Shown piece after piece: positions 32,764-40,903 of a stretch of 64,000 nt of DNA (position 1 is its first letter; each line of letters starts with the position of its first letter). The notes under the pieces were generated by a model. It was not told the origin of the DNA. It did not search any database and was given only the letters and a program-made list of their open reading frames with translations. Source of the DNA: an uncultured Mollicutes bacterium (GTDB lineage: Bacteria; Bacillota_I; Bacilli_A; RFN20; CAG-826); NCBI GenBank assembly GCA_900539595.1, contig UQCQ01000005.1:50692-114691 (forward strand), written 5' to 3'. The position numbers and the translations under genes were made by a program.

Positions 32764-33528
32764 TCATCCCATTGCATCATAGTCCGCGACCCCCTTGTTG
32801 ACTATTTCCATCAAATCGAACGGAGCATAAAGTCTCCATTCCTTGTTCCAAACTAATTTTAACCCTTTTTTGATTAAATAGGGTTTAGCCTGAGGAAGAT
32901 GAGAGCGACAAAAGGAGAAAAAGCTTTGCGATAAACCAAGTTCTTTGGAAAAGAAGGATAAAATGTATCCTGCCTTTTGATACAAATAGCCGTTTTGGTA
33001 TTCTTCGAGAATTTCTTCCAATTTCTTTTCGTCTAAAGAGGGGATTAAAGCAAGACAACGCAACAATTCTTCTAATCCACCTACTTTTTCATAAAGATGA
33101 ATGCAATCGATCACCGTGCGTTCCAGGGTCGTTACACGTACCCCATTCATTTCCATAACGCCCCCACGCACACAGGGGTTCATCCGTCGATAATAAATAT
33201 CGTCATATTCAAAGTCGCGAAAGCGAGTTTTGCTTGTAACCTGAACTTCATAAAAAACTTGGTTAGCAATTCCGTGAAACTCGAAGGCGCTGTGATAAGA
33301 AACAACGGCATCCTCGCAAATACGAGTAGCGATGGCGTAGCGATTCAAAACAGGCTGACGGGATTCCAGACTAATCGCGACATATAAGTCTTTCTTTACA
33401 CGTTCTATTAAGCCGTCTTTCGAATATTTAGCGACAACCCAATCGGCTAGAGGAGAATTACCCGTTATATGGATTAAATCTTTTTTGCTAAAACAGCCTA
33501 GCTCTAATAATTTTCCGTAGTACTTCAT
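32764..33528 (-). CDS. AbiEi-like antitoxin/regulator, no AbiEii toxin adjacent
   Basis: 254 residues. N-terminal winged HTH (ELGCFSKKDLIHITGN, ADWVVAKYSKDGLIERVKKD) followed by the AbiEi-type domain (NRYAIATRICEDAVVSYHSA FEFHG, split here; GVRVTTLERTVIDCIHLYEK). In type IV abi systems AbiEi represses its operon and an adjacent nucleotidyltransferase AbiEii is the toxin; no such gene follows (the next gene is fucU). A 13-bp inverted repeat upstream fits self-repression. Last codons at 32764 read DYDAMG. Confidence 0.8.
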   Translation of the reverse strand: MKYYGKLLELGCFSKKDLIHITGNSPLADWVVAKYSKDGLIERVKKDLYVAISLESRQPVLNRYAIATRICEDAVVSYHSAFEFHGIANQVFYEVQVTSKTRFRDFEYDDIYYRRMNPCVRGGVMEMNGVRVTTLERTVIDCIHLYEKVGGLEELLRCLALIPSLDEKKLEEILEEYQNGYLYQKAGYILSFFSKELGLSQSFFSFCRSHLPQAKPYLIKKGLKLVWNKEWRLYAPFDLMEIVNKGVADYDAMG

Positions 33529-33557
33529 CCTTTGCCCCTTTTTCGTATTAAATTTAA

Positions 33558-33589
33558 CACGTAAACATAGTTTTTACTATGGTTTCGTG
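33558..33589 (-). promoter_or_regulatory. Inverted repeat upstream of the AbiEi-like gene
   Basis: CACGTAAACATAG (33558-33570) and CTATGGTTTCGTG (33577-33589), 11 of 13 positions paired, 30-61 bases before the start. AbiEi proteins are known to bind inverted repeats at their own promoters. Confidence 0.6.
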
Positions 33590-33651
33590 TATTTTTTAAT
33601 ACGCCTCTTCCCGCGAAAAACGAAAAATGTTTATAAAACGAAAACTGGATG

Positions 33652-33677
33652 CATTGACGTTTCGTTTTTTTGAAATG
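33652..33677. repeat. 26-bp direct repeat, left copy
   Basis: A 26-base sequence starting CATTGACGTTTCG and ending TTTGAAATG; an identical copy lies at 37110-37135 in the same orientation. The pair bounds a 3.4-kb module. Confidence 0.93.
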
Positions 33678-33678
33678 T

Positions 33679-34141
33679 GTTCTATATCAAATGATGGGAA
33701 ACAAAATGAAGGGAGAATAACGGATCTCGAAAACCTTGGATAAGGGCCGAGAATGGCTGGTGGGAGGGAAAAGGCATCTCGCCTATAATGTTTTCGACCC
33801 AGAAAACAAAGGAAGATGCTGATGGATACGAGCCTTACAAAATGAATCCGAAGAAAACGCACAGCAAGAAACGCCGCACCCCGGAGCACAACGGGAAGGT
33901 CGAGCGATCCCACCGAATCGACCATGAGAATTCTGCCGGACGCTACTGTTTCACTCCCTCTCCGATCTTGTCCAACAGGGGACAAGATGGATGCAGAGGC
34001 ACAACGGAATGCCGCTAATGGCGCTGAATATGAAGTCCCCAAACGAGATGAAACTTGAAAAGTTGACCAATCTGATGCGCGATGCGGGAGAGGTGAGGTG
34101 CCCCAAGCTCCTGAAACGTTTCACATCATCTGCTGACTAAC
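33679..34141 (+). mobile_element. IS481-type transposase relic, copy A
   Basis: Two frames give the end of an integrase-core transposase: RRTPEHNGKVERSHRIDHE at ~33865-33925, then after a one-base shift FCRTLLFHSLSDLVQQGTRW, MQRHNGMPLMALNMKSPNEM and a stop at ~34139. TPEHNGKVERSH is the IS481-family signature before the last catalytic Glu. Most of the N-terminal half is absent or scrambled. A shorter copy lies at 36911-37109. Confidence 0.75.
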
Positions 34142-34287
34142 AATCACACGACTTTAACCTTTTAGGGCGATAGATAATAACCATGCTCAACAGGTATAAA
34201 ATGGGAATTTAACAACACGGCTCGATCCATACGATACAAAAAGGCCTAACACAATTTTATATAGGGCTCCAAAGCTTAGTGGGCTAA

Positions 34288-34313
34288 AAGAAAATCCCGA
34301 CGCAGAGTCGGGA
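34288..34313 (-). terminator. Terminator of the two-gene module
   Basis: TCCCGAC and GTCGGGA pair around GCAGA; on the minus strand TTTTCTTTT follows. It lies ~100 bases past the stop of the 421-residue gene. Confidence 0.75.
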
Positions 34314-34409
34314 AGAATTCAGATGAGGGGGATGGCCTATATGGATGCAATTTGCACTCAGCACTTAGAAGTGCGTACAGTTAACCGCAGAGCAAAGCAA
34401 ACGATGTAT

Positions 34410-35675
34410 TTATAAGTTATTTTTAGCAAGCCAAACGTCAATTCTTATTCTATTTTTTGCATACCATTGAGAACATATTAGATATTTTCCCGCAACTACA
34501 TTTTTATAATATCTTCGGCGATCGTAAGCCCCTGAAACGTCAAGAACTAAAACAGGATAGGATATTCCAAATTCTTTGCTGCAATAATCCTTGTTCATTA
34601 AATTAGAAACCATGGCACTCGTTAGCTTGCAATTATCAAGTAATTTTCGAAATATGTTCTTGGCATACTGGCCTACGCCACTTCCTGAAGCAACAGTTTT
34701 TGTAGGTGTTATCTTCTTATGCGCCGGAGTAGATGTAGCGACGCTTTTTACACGAAAGCCATACTCAACATCAATCACTTTATTTTCTGGATCATTAATT
34801 GCAGTTTGAGTTGGAAGCATAAGCATGGACAAATATTCATCATAAACTTTCCCATAAATAATTTTGAACTGTTCCATCGCATATGCTTGAAGTTCTTTTA
34901 ATTCACCGACGTCATTTTTAGGAATTTTTACATGATTGACTTGCCAAGCTTTTTTATTTTTAGGTGTAAGAATGTAATTTAGAGGGCAAGTTAATCTTAG
35001 ATAATGAGCTTTTAAAAACCTAAGCGCATCTGGATTAATTTTTCCAGAAAATACCCTCAAATAATATCCATCTGCGCACTTAACCCAGTCAGAATAATCT
35101 CCGAATTGGAAGTATTTTGAAATTATTTCGGCCATGCCGAGCACTAATCCGCCAAAATCATAATCCATTCCAGCATCAACAATATGGCTAACCTTATATC
35201 CGCTCTTTCCAATTTCCGGAGATCTGCCCGTCAAAACAAATGCAGATTTAGCCTTTTCTTCTTTACAACTAGGCGTAAACTTTATCGGAATAGTTCTATT
35301 TATCAATGCATCTCTAAGCTCTATTGCGGATGGATCCCAAGCCCCATCATAGGCTAATTTATACATATAAACCGCAATGTCGTTATCGTCGTAGACAAAT
35401 CCGACATCGCAATTTTGATATTTAGTATAAAATCCTCTTCTTAGCTTATAAGCATCTCCTTTAGGACGTGTATTACCTGTACGTATAAAGAAAACGGCAC
35501 TAGGATCATTTATGTATTTCTTCGCTTCCTCAAACCATTTTTCAACTACTGATTTTGGCAGCAATAATGGCTTTACAACATTATCCCATAATTCTTTTAC
35601 AGAATAAGCTCTGCCATAATTTAAAGTAGGAATTTTATTTTTATTAATATTTTCAAATGCTTTTTCAATTTTCAT
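34410..35675 (-). CDS. Unknown 421-residue protein, possible nuclease, second gene of a mobile module
   Basis: No family recognised with confidence. Visible features: a His-containing motif SGYKVSHIVDAGMDYDFGG near residue 158 and HYLRLTCPLNYILTPKNKKA near 228, an arrangement that recalls HNH/beta-beta-alpha-metal endonucleases (H ... N ... K); a Thr/Pro-rich linker near 320 and a basic C-terminal domain ending RRRYYKNVVAGKYLICSQWY. AT-rich relative to neighbours. Sixteen bases separate it from the upstream 291-residue gene, so the two form an operon. Placed between two IS481 relics and two 26-bp repeats. Confidence 0.55.
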   Translation of the reverse strand: MKIEKAFENINKNKIPTLNYGRAYSVKELWDNVVKPLLLPKSVVEKWFEEAKKYINDPSAVFFIRTGNTRPKGDAYKLRRGFYTKYQNCDVGFVYDDNDIAVYMYKLAYDGAWDPSAIELRDALINRTIPIKFTPSCKEEKAKSAFVLTGRSPEIGKSGYKVSHIVDAGMDYDFGGLVLGMAEIISKYFQFGDYSDWVKCADGYYLRVFSGKINPDALRFLKAHYLRLTCPLNYILTPKNKKAWQVNHVKIPKNDVGELKELQAYAMEQFKIIYGKVYDEYLSMLMLPTQTAINDPENKVIDVEYGFRVKSVATSTPAHKKITPTKTVASGSGVGQYAKNIFRKLLDNCKLTSAMVSNLMNKDYCSKEFGISYPVLVLDVSGAYDRRRYYKNVVAGKYLICSQWYAKNRIRIDVWLAKNNL

Positions 35676-35691
35676 TTTGCACGCACTCTCC

Positions 35692-36567
35692 TTATCGTTG
35701 ATTAACTATTTTGTCTATTACTTTACGATACTCTTCACACGCTCGTTCCTCAAGTGTTCGATTATTTGATTCAAATAACGCTGCACAACCAGAAAAATTA
35801 GACCTTCCTTCAAACGCATACTTGAATGAATGAGATCCTCCATGAGGAAATCTTTGAATGCTTGGTGTAGTATCGTTTGAAAGAATGTTTTTATATTTTC
35901 TAAAAACACGAATCAATTCTGCATAATTCGTATCATTAATAGTCTTTGATACCTTAGCACAGATTAATCCTTTTTCTTTAAATGTCGTTTCGCATCTTCT
36001 ACCTTTAATTTCAATTATATATGGATGTTTATCCATGATTGTCCATGATTGGTAATCTTCTCTTTCACACAAATATAAGTCTTCGAACTCATTGACGTTA
36101 TCAGCCAAATCCTGGCAATTCATAAATTCACGGAATTGTTTAAGTGCACTTAAAGGTGTATTGTGTTTCGCGATGTTCTCTTCGCTTTTAATTCCGTTTT
36201 TAGAATACATTCCGATTAAATCGTTAATTGAGTAAGACGACATTCTGTTAAACAAGTCTTTAATAGAAATATTAAATTCCTTACAAATTCTTTCGACTCT
36301 CTTAGCATAGTCATAAGCGGTTTTTTCTGTCTTGCCATTCTTAATTAAAAAATAATAAAACTTTTTTAGGATATCGTTTGAGAAGTTTTTTTCCTTCGGT
36401 ACACCGCTTTTAGCCTTAAAAATATTAATAAGTGTGTTCGTATAATCATCAAGAATGTCTTTATTATTATCAGTTAAAAGATCTTTATATAAATACAAAG
36501 CAAACTTTATATCTCTAACAACCTTTTCATCCGACTCTTGCTGCATCAATTTCTCTAATTCCTTCAT
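35692..36567 (-). CDS. Unknown 291-residue protein with N-terminal SAM-like domain, first gene of a mobile module
   Basis: Residues ~55-130 resemble the core-binding (SAM-like) domain of tyrosine recombinases (FYYFLIKNGKTEKTAYDYAK), but no recombinase catalytic domain follows. The middle ends in DYQSWTIMDKHPYIIEIKGR RCETTF (split here), with a possible PD-(D/E)xK-like E-x-K. Not recognised further. AT-rich. Probably works with the 421-residue protein; a small restriction- or defence-like pair is a guess from context. Confidence 0.5.
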   Translation of the reverse strand: MKELEKLMQQESDEKVVRDIKFALYLYKDLLTDNNKDILDDYTNTLINIFKAKSGVPKEKNFSNDILKKFYYFLIKNGKTEKTAYDYAKRVERICKEFNISIKDLFNRMSSYSINDLIGMYSKNGIKSEENIAKHNTPLSALKQFREFMNCQDLADNVNEFEDLYLCEREDYQSWTIMDKHPYIIEIKGRRCETTFKEKGLICAKVSKTINDTNYAELIRVFRKYKNILSNDTTPSIQRFPHGGSHSFKYAFEGRSNFSGCAALFESNNRTLEERACEEYRKVIDKIVNQR

Positions 36568-36689
36568 AATATTGTTCCCACTTGTGCATTATCATTCTAG
36601 CGCGCCACAATCTACATGCAATATGTTTTTTTGTGTTTTTGTGTTTTTAACTATTAAATTTCTTTTTACCAACGTTTTGTAGAAACTTT

Positions 36690-36893
36690 TTATTGATTCT
36701 TTGTTCCTTCCGCCTCCTTGGTTGCCTTTTGCTTCCTCTCGCATTTGATTTTGCTCGGCTTCTCGGGGACGAGTTCCCCTTTTGCAGCCGCTTCCCTATA
36801 CGCCCCGGGCGTTTCGCAGCCTCGGGCATACAACGACCTTTCCTCGTTGATAAACTTTATGTATGCCTCCGCGATTTGAATAGAGCGTCTACT
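36690..36893 (-). mobile_element. IS3-like transposase 3' relic
   Basis: Minus strand reads IAEAYIKFINEERSLYARGC, ETPGAYREAAAKGELVPEKP and a basic tail to TAA at 36690. It resembles the end of IS3-family integrases (YIxFYNxERxxxxLGYxTPxxYR). Only ~65 codons remain and a stop lies just upstream at 36894. Confidence 0.5.
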
Positions 36894-36910
36894 TTAAGGT
36901 TACCCGTGCC

Positions 36911-37109
36911 GTTCTATATCAGATGACGTGAAACAAAATGAAAGGAGAATAGCGGATCCCGAAAACCTTTGGATAAGGGCCAAGGATGGTGTTGAATATG
37001 AAGTCCCCCAAACGAGCTGAAACCTGAAAAGCTGGCCAAGCCGATGCGCGAAACGGGAGAGGTGAGGTGCCCCAAGCTCCTGAAACGTTTCACATCATCT
37101 GCTAACTAA
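36911..37109 (+). mobile_element. IS481-type relic, copy B (internally deleted)
   Basis: Left part matches copy A from GTTCTATATCA to GATAAGGGCC; then ~260 bases of copy A are missing; the right part resumes at TGAATATGAAGTCC and matches to the stop. Same orientation as copy A. A palindrome TGAAACGTTTCA lies near the end of both copies. Confidence 0.8.
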
Positions 37110-37135
37110 CATTGACGTTTCGTTTTTTTGAAATG
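37110..37135. repeat. 26-bp direct repeat, right copy
   Basis: Identical to 33652-33677. In copy A it precedes the IS relic, here it follows it, so the two mark the out-most edges of the module. Confidence 0.93.
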
Positions 37136-37235
37136 CGACTAATTTCTAATTGAATTAGAATTTAGCCAGATGCCATATAACCGCAGGAAGAATCAAAAAT
37201 AAATAATGCCGATAAAATCGAAACTATTTTTTACC

Positions 37236-37304
37236 ATTCCGTGAGATTTCGGATTTCTGTTCCGTGATATTTTCAGTTTTCATTCCGTGAGATTTTTGGT
37301 TTTA
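37236..37304. repeat. 23-bp tandem array A3 (three units, core TTCCGTGA), no ATPase gene
   Basis: CCGTGA starts at 37239, 37262 and 37285. Units read ATTCCGTGAGATTT..., the T-rich tail (AGATTTTTGGTTTT) closely resembling the units of array A1 (AGATTTTTATTTTT) while the five core bases differ. It lies just right of the IS-bounded module. I see no gene in 37305-37462. Confidence 0.88.
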
Positions 37305-37462
37305 AGATCAATTACATCTTTTTATGCGTTTTTAATTGACGGATTTTCCGCTAACCACTGTCCCATCAAAATCACGCATGACCCCGTTTAGGGCGAAGAA
37401 TCCCCATTCTTCTTGGCGGCAGTCTCTTCGCCCCGTAAATATCGGCCGAAAAAAGCGGAATA

Positions 37463-38797
37463 TTACCCCTCCACGGAGCCAACGTCCTCTTCTAAGTCCG
37501 GTTCTGCTTCCGGTATTTTAGTAACCCCTTCCGGCTCGGAATATTCCAAACAAGGAGTAATGGAATAAGAGGCGCGAATCCGTTGGACATCGCTATAAAG
37601 AAGGGTCTCCTTCTTATAGAGCTCATCCGCTAAAGCAAGGACGAAATCACGGTTTTTGATCAGGATATCGCGGCACAAATAGAGGTAACGCTCTAGTTCG
37701 CTAGCAACAACGTTTTCTACCCGCGCTTTCAGGGATTCAGAGGTTTCATCTTTTTCTCTTGGTGACAATAACCCAACCCCATTGATGGCATTATCTTCCA
37801 CGCCTTTTTGAAGAAGGGCGAAAGCCTTGTATAAATCGGATTGGCATCCGCTAGCGACGCGTCCAGATTCATAAAGCTCGCACGCTACCTTCCCGGCAAG
37901 GCTAAGCAAAACGCATTGGCCGCGACGGGTAAAGGGGGTATCCAATTGGGTGAATCCTTCATCCGCATGAATGGAAACAAGGCCTACCACCCCTTTCCGA
38001 AGCACCTCAGCAACCGCGCAATGTCCTGCTTCATGGATGGAGGCCACCCTTTGCTTTTCCGGGGTGCGTTTCGTGCAACCATAATCGCGATAATGGTCTT
38101 TTAGATACGCCTCCACCACGTCTTCGGTTCCTACGACTTTCTTTCGTTTCCGGGCGGCAATGACGGCGCTTTCGTTAATGACCTTATCCAAATTCGCGCA
38201 GGAAGAATAACTGACCATCTTCGTGATATCTTCATAATTCGCATTCGGATCTACCTTCCGCTTACGGAGGTAATATTCCACGATGGCCGCGGCGTCTTCT
38301 TTCTCTGGAATTTCAATCGGATATTGGTGATCTAAACGGCCGCTGCGGAGCAAGGACTTGGGCATTTTGCCGATTTTATTGGCGGTAGCAACAACAAGGA
38401 CCCCTTTGTCTTTACAAGCATCCATATTTGATTGAATGGTCACAAAGCATGGGGCGTCGGCATCTTTTCGATCTTCCGAGCAAAGTTTATCGATATCATC
38501 AAAGAAAACGATGGCCTGTTTGTTTTTTATCGCTTCTTCGAAGGCGGCATTGATGTCTTTCATAACGCCCTGCTCGTCTTTATTTTTCGTAACGGTATAA
38601 ACAGGGAGTCCCGATGCTTCGATAAACGAAGTGGCAAGAAGTGTTTTTCCCATGCCGGGGTCACCATAAAAGAGGATGCCATGGGGGAGATTAGCCCCCA
38701 TTTCTTCGTAAATGGCGGGGTTTTGAATCATGTCGAGGATTTGGTTTAATTCGTCTTTTACTTTTTGGTATCCAATGACTTTGTCGAAGGGTTTCAT
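37463..38797 (-). CDS. Soluble FtsH-like AAA ATPase with M41 zinc protease domain
   Basis: 444 residues from ATG 38797 (AAGGAG 9 bases upstream). AAA module: Walker A GDPGMGKT (45-52), Walker B AIVFFDDIDK, SRH region GRLDHQYPIEIP. The M41 protease follows: HEAGH near residue 260 supplies two zinc ligands and catalytic Glu; the later Asp/Glu ligand should lie in the GCQSDLYKAF segment. It lacks the two N-terminal membrane helices of true FtsH, starting directly at the AAA domain, so it is cytosolic. Acidic tail. Last gene in a set with a WYL regulator and an HExxH-HTH protein; a strong palindrome precedes it. Confidence 0.85.
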   Translation of the reverse strand: MKPFDKVIGYQKVKDELNQILDMIQNPAIYEEMGANLPHGILFYGDPGMGKTLLATSFIEASGLPVYTVTKNKDEQGVMKDINAAFEEAIKNKQAIVFFDDIDKLCSEDRKDADAPCFVTIQSNMDACKDKGVLVVATANKIGKMPKSLLRSGRLDHQYPIEIPEKEDAAAIVEYYLRKRKVDPNANYEDITKMVSYSSCANLDKVINESAVIAARKRKKVVGTEDVVEAYLKDHYRDYGCTKRTPEKQRVASIHEAGHCAVAEVLRKGVVGLVSIHADEGFTQLDTPFTRRGQCVLLSLAGKVACELYESGRVASGCQSDLYKAFALLQKGVEDNAINGVGLLSPREKDETSESLKARVENVVASELERYLYLCRDILIKNRDFVLALADELYKKETLLYSDVQRIRASYSITPCLEYSEPEGVTKIPEAEPDLEEDVGSVEG

Positions 38798-38846
38798 GTT
38801 AATTTTCTCCTTTTTGTTACACATCTAGTTTAGGAAGTTAGCGAAA

Positions 38847-38876
38847 CGAAAATCGGTAAACAACTTACCGATTTCG
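38847..38876. promoter_or_regulatory. Palindrome upstream of the AAA-M41 gene
   Basis: CGAAAATCGGTAA (38847-38859) and TTACCGATTTCG (38865-38876), near-perfect arms with a 5-base centre, 50 bases before the start. It could be an operator for the HTH or WYL protein of the same cluster; lack of a T run makes a terminator less likely. Confidence 0.6.
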
Positions 38877-38977
38877 GCAGTGAAAACATCCCTCAAAGAG
38901 GCTAGGTAGCCCTATTAATGTCGAAAAAATATAAATTCTTAAATTCCGATGCGATTACTCATTGACCACACTTCGGA

Positions 38978-40900
38978 CTATTCCTTCATTAAAATGTCTC
39001 GATTAAGCACTCTTTTCTCCAGAATATCATTCCATTCTTTTAGGGAAACATCCCTATAATCGTGATATTGCATGAGTTCTTTAATCTCGCCCTCGTTTAA
39101 ATCAAGAATATTGGCCAGCTTAAGGCATTCCTCGCGGGTGAAAGACGCATCAGCCCTTTTGTTATATAAGGTCTTTGAAGAAACATCTAGCGCCTCTTGC
39201 ACGTCCTTCAACTTCACTCCTTTTTCGGAACACAAATCGCCAAAATATTTATAAAAGGAATTCTTTTTTACAGCACTATTTAGAAGTTTCCTTCCGCTTT
39301 GAACTTCCGAAAGTCCTCTCATTATTGCAGGAAATGCATCGTCAGGATTGTCATCAATGATTTTAAAGATAGAATCGAAAAAACCATTAAGGCTTTGCGG
39401 ATCCCCCGGTTGGAGTGGAATCGTCAGCGGCGGATTATCGTGTTTCCCGTCAATTAAAACGAGCGTAGGAAGTGATTTAACGTTGAATTGGTTCTTCAAA
39501 ATGTTTAACGCACGATCATCGTGGACCTGGCTAAAGTTGTTGCGAATTTGAATTTTATCCTTGCGTTGAACGTTCGACCATTTATCCACGGTTTCCACAT
39601 CAAAAAAAGTAAGAATCGTGACGTTCCACGAGGATTTGTTATGGAGACTACCACCATAAATCCCAATGAATTTCCGGCTCATTTCATCCTCGGAATCATA
39701 AAAGAACAACGCTAAATATGGGGTGTCGAAATGGTATAGGCCACCATCAATTAAATCGGTTACATCTCGAACATTGTGAATATCTTTAGACGGAATTCGC
39801 GCCAACAAAGAAAACGCATCAGGGGGAATTTGGAAATCGCGAACGGTCGTTGTCTCGGCTTTTTTTGGTCCAAACTCAACAAAAACGAGCTCATCCCAGA
39901 CCTTCTTTTTCTTCTCGTTTTTGCCGGAATAACTTTTCCTAACGTTTTTAAAAGGCTTCATTGGGTTGTCTTTCATGAGCAAGTTATACGCTTTCCTCCA
40001 GCCAAAAAACGATTCACAAAATACTTGCACAAAGCGGGTTACGGGTTTGCGCCCACGGGAAATTAAGTAAAGCAAAGCATATGCATAGGGCCATGGTGAG
40101 CCATAGTAAAGTTCCCACGAATGATACATTTTTTCGGTTACATATTGATAACCGGAATTTTTTCCTCGGCAGAAATCATCGGGAAAGCCGCCGAGAAACA
40201 TGTAACTGAAAAATTCCGCCAACGACTCCGATACGACGTCCTTCTCCCAGGAGCAACTTCCAAAAAGCCCTTTGCCTTCTAGGAAATGATGGTGAACATG
40301 ATGGAAAAATTCATGGGCAATCGCAGCAAATATTTCAGCCATGAAACGCTCTTTGAGTCCGTTGTCATCTTCGTGGGAACTCCACGCGTCAAAGGAAGAA
40401 AAATTCCGATAATAAATCGTTATAATCGGCTGGGGAAATGCTTCATAAGCCCCTTTTATGACGCATGGCCAAGAGAACTGTTTTTCGCTGTTCTGCTTCG
40501 AGGGGTTTGCGCCGTTTATGGCATTGCCAGCATTCCCTCCACTTATAGGCCTCGAAAAATTATCCCAGTCATCACGAAGCCTTTCTTCCCTTCTAGAATC
40601 AAGTTCGCGTCGAAGGGCTTCGCGGATATCTTCAGGAAGTTCCTCACATGGCCATTCCCTTACTTTGGCAAAACGGTGCGGTAGGCCTTCTCTAATATTG
40701 TCCGCCCATTTCTGGATGTCTTCTTCGCGGAGCAAAAGAATTTCCACTGGTTTATCGTCGCTGAAACGGATGTCCACGGGTTCATCACACGCCGCCAAGG
40801 GTGTGAAAATCTGCGTCAAAAAAGTTCGACAATCATTCAAACATTTTTTTGCATCGTTTAGTAAATCGGCCTTTATCCGTTGATTCATTTCGCTCGCCAT
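38978..40900 (-). CDS. Large HExxH metallopeptidase with C-terminal helix-turn-helix
   Basis: 640 residues. Zinc motif HEFFHH near residue 197, preceded by FMAEIFAAIA and followed ~25 residues later by ESLAEFF, whose Glu can be the third ligand (gluzincin-like). The middle 250 residues match nothing I know. Residues ~555-605 look like an XRE-type HTH (VKLKDVQEALDVSSKTLYNK, then LTREECLKLANIL-like). Protease plus HTH on one chain recalls ImmA/IrrE-XRE pairs, but size and layout differ. TAGGAG, inside the end of the WYL gene, lies 7 bases before the ATG; only 3 bases separate the genes, so they are coupled. Confidence 0.75.
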   Translation of the reverse strand: MASEMNQRIKADLLNDAKKCLNDCRTFLTQIFTPLAACDEPVDIRFSDDKPVEILLLREEDIQKWADNIREGLPHRFAKVREWPCEELPEDIREALRRELDSRREERLRDDWDNFSRPISGGNAGNAINGANPSKQNSEKQFSWPCVIKGAYEAFPQPIITIYYRNFSSFDAWSSHEDDNGLKERFMAEIFAAIAHEFFHHVHHHFLEGKGLFGSCSWEKDVVSESLAEFFSYMFLGGFPDDFCRGKNSGYQYVTEKMYHSWELYYGSPWPYAYALLYLISRGRKPVTRFVQVFCESFFGWRKAYNLLMKDNPMKPFKNVRKSYSGKNEKKKKVWDELVFVEFGPKKAETTTVRDFQIPPDAFSLLARIPSKDIHNVRDVTDLIDGGLYHFDTPYLALFFYDSEDEMSRKFIGIYGGSLHNKSSWNVTILTFFDVETVDKWSNVQRKDKIQIRNNFSQVHDDRALNILKNQFNVKSLPTLVLIDGKHDNPPLTIPLQPGDPQSLNGFFDSIFKIIDDNPDDAFPAIMRGLSEVQSGRKLLNSAVKKNSFYKYFGDLCSEKGVKLKDVQEALDVSSKTLYNKRADASFTREECLKLANILDLNEGEIKELMQYHDYRDVSLKEWNDILEKRVLNRDILMKE

Positions 40901-40903
40901 TGT

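Noticed and set aside
33596..34042. 148-residue minus-strand frame
   Set aside because: It lies antisense to the IS481 transposase relic and has no ribosome site.
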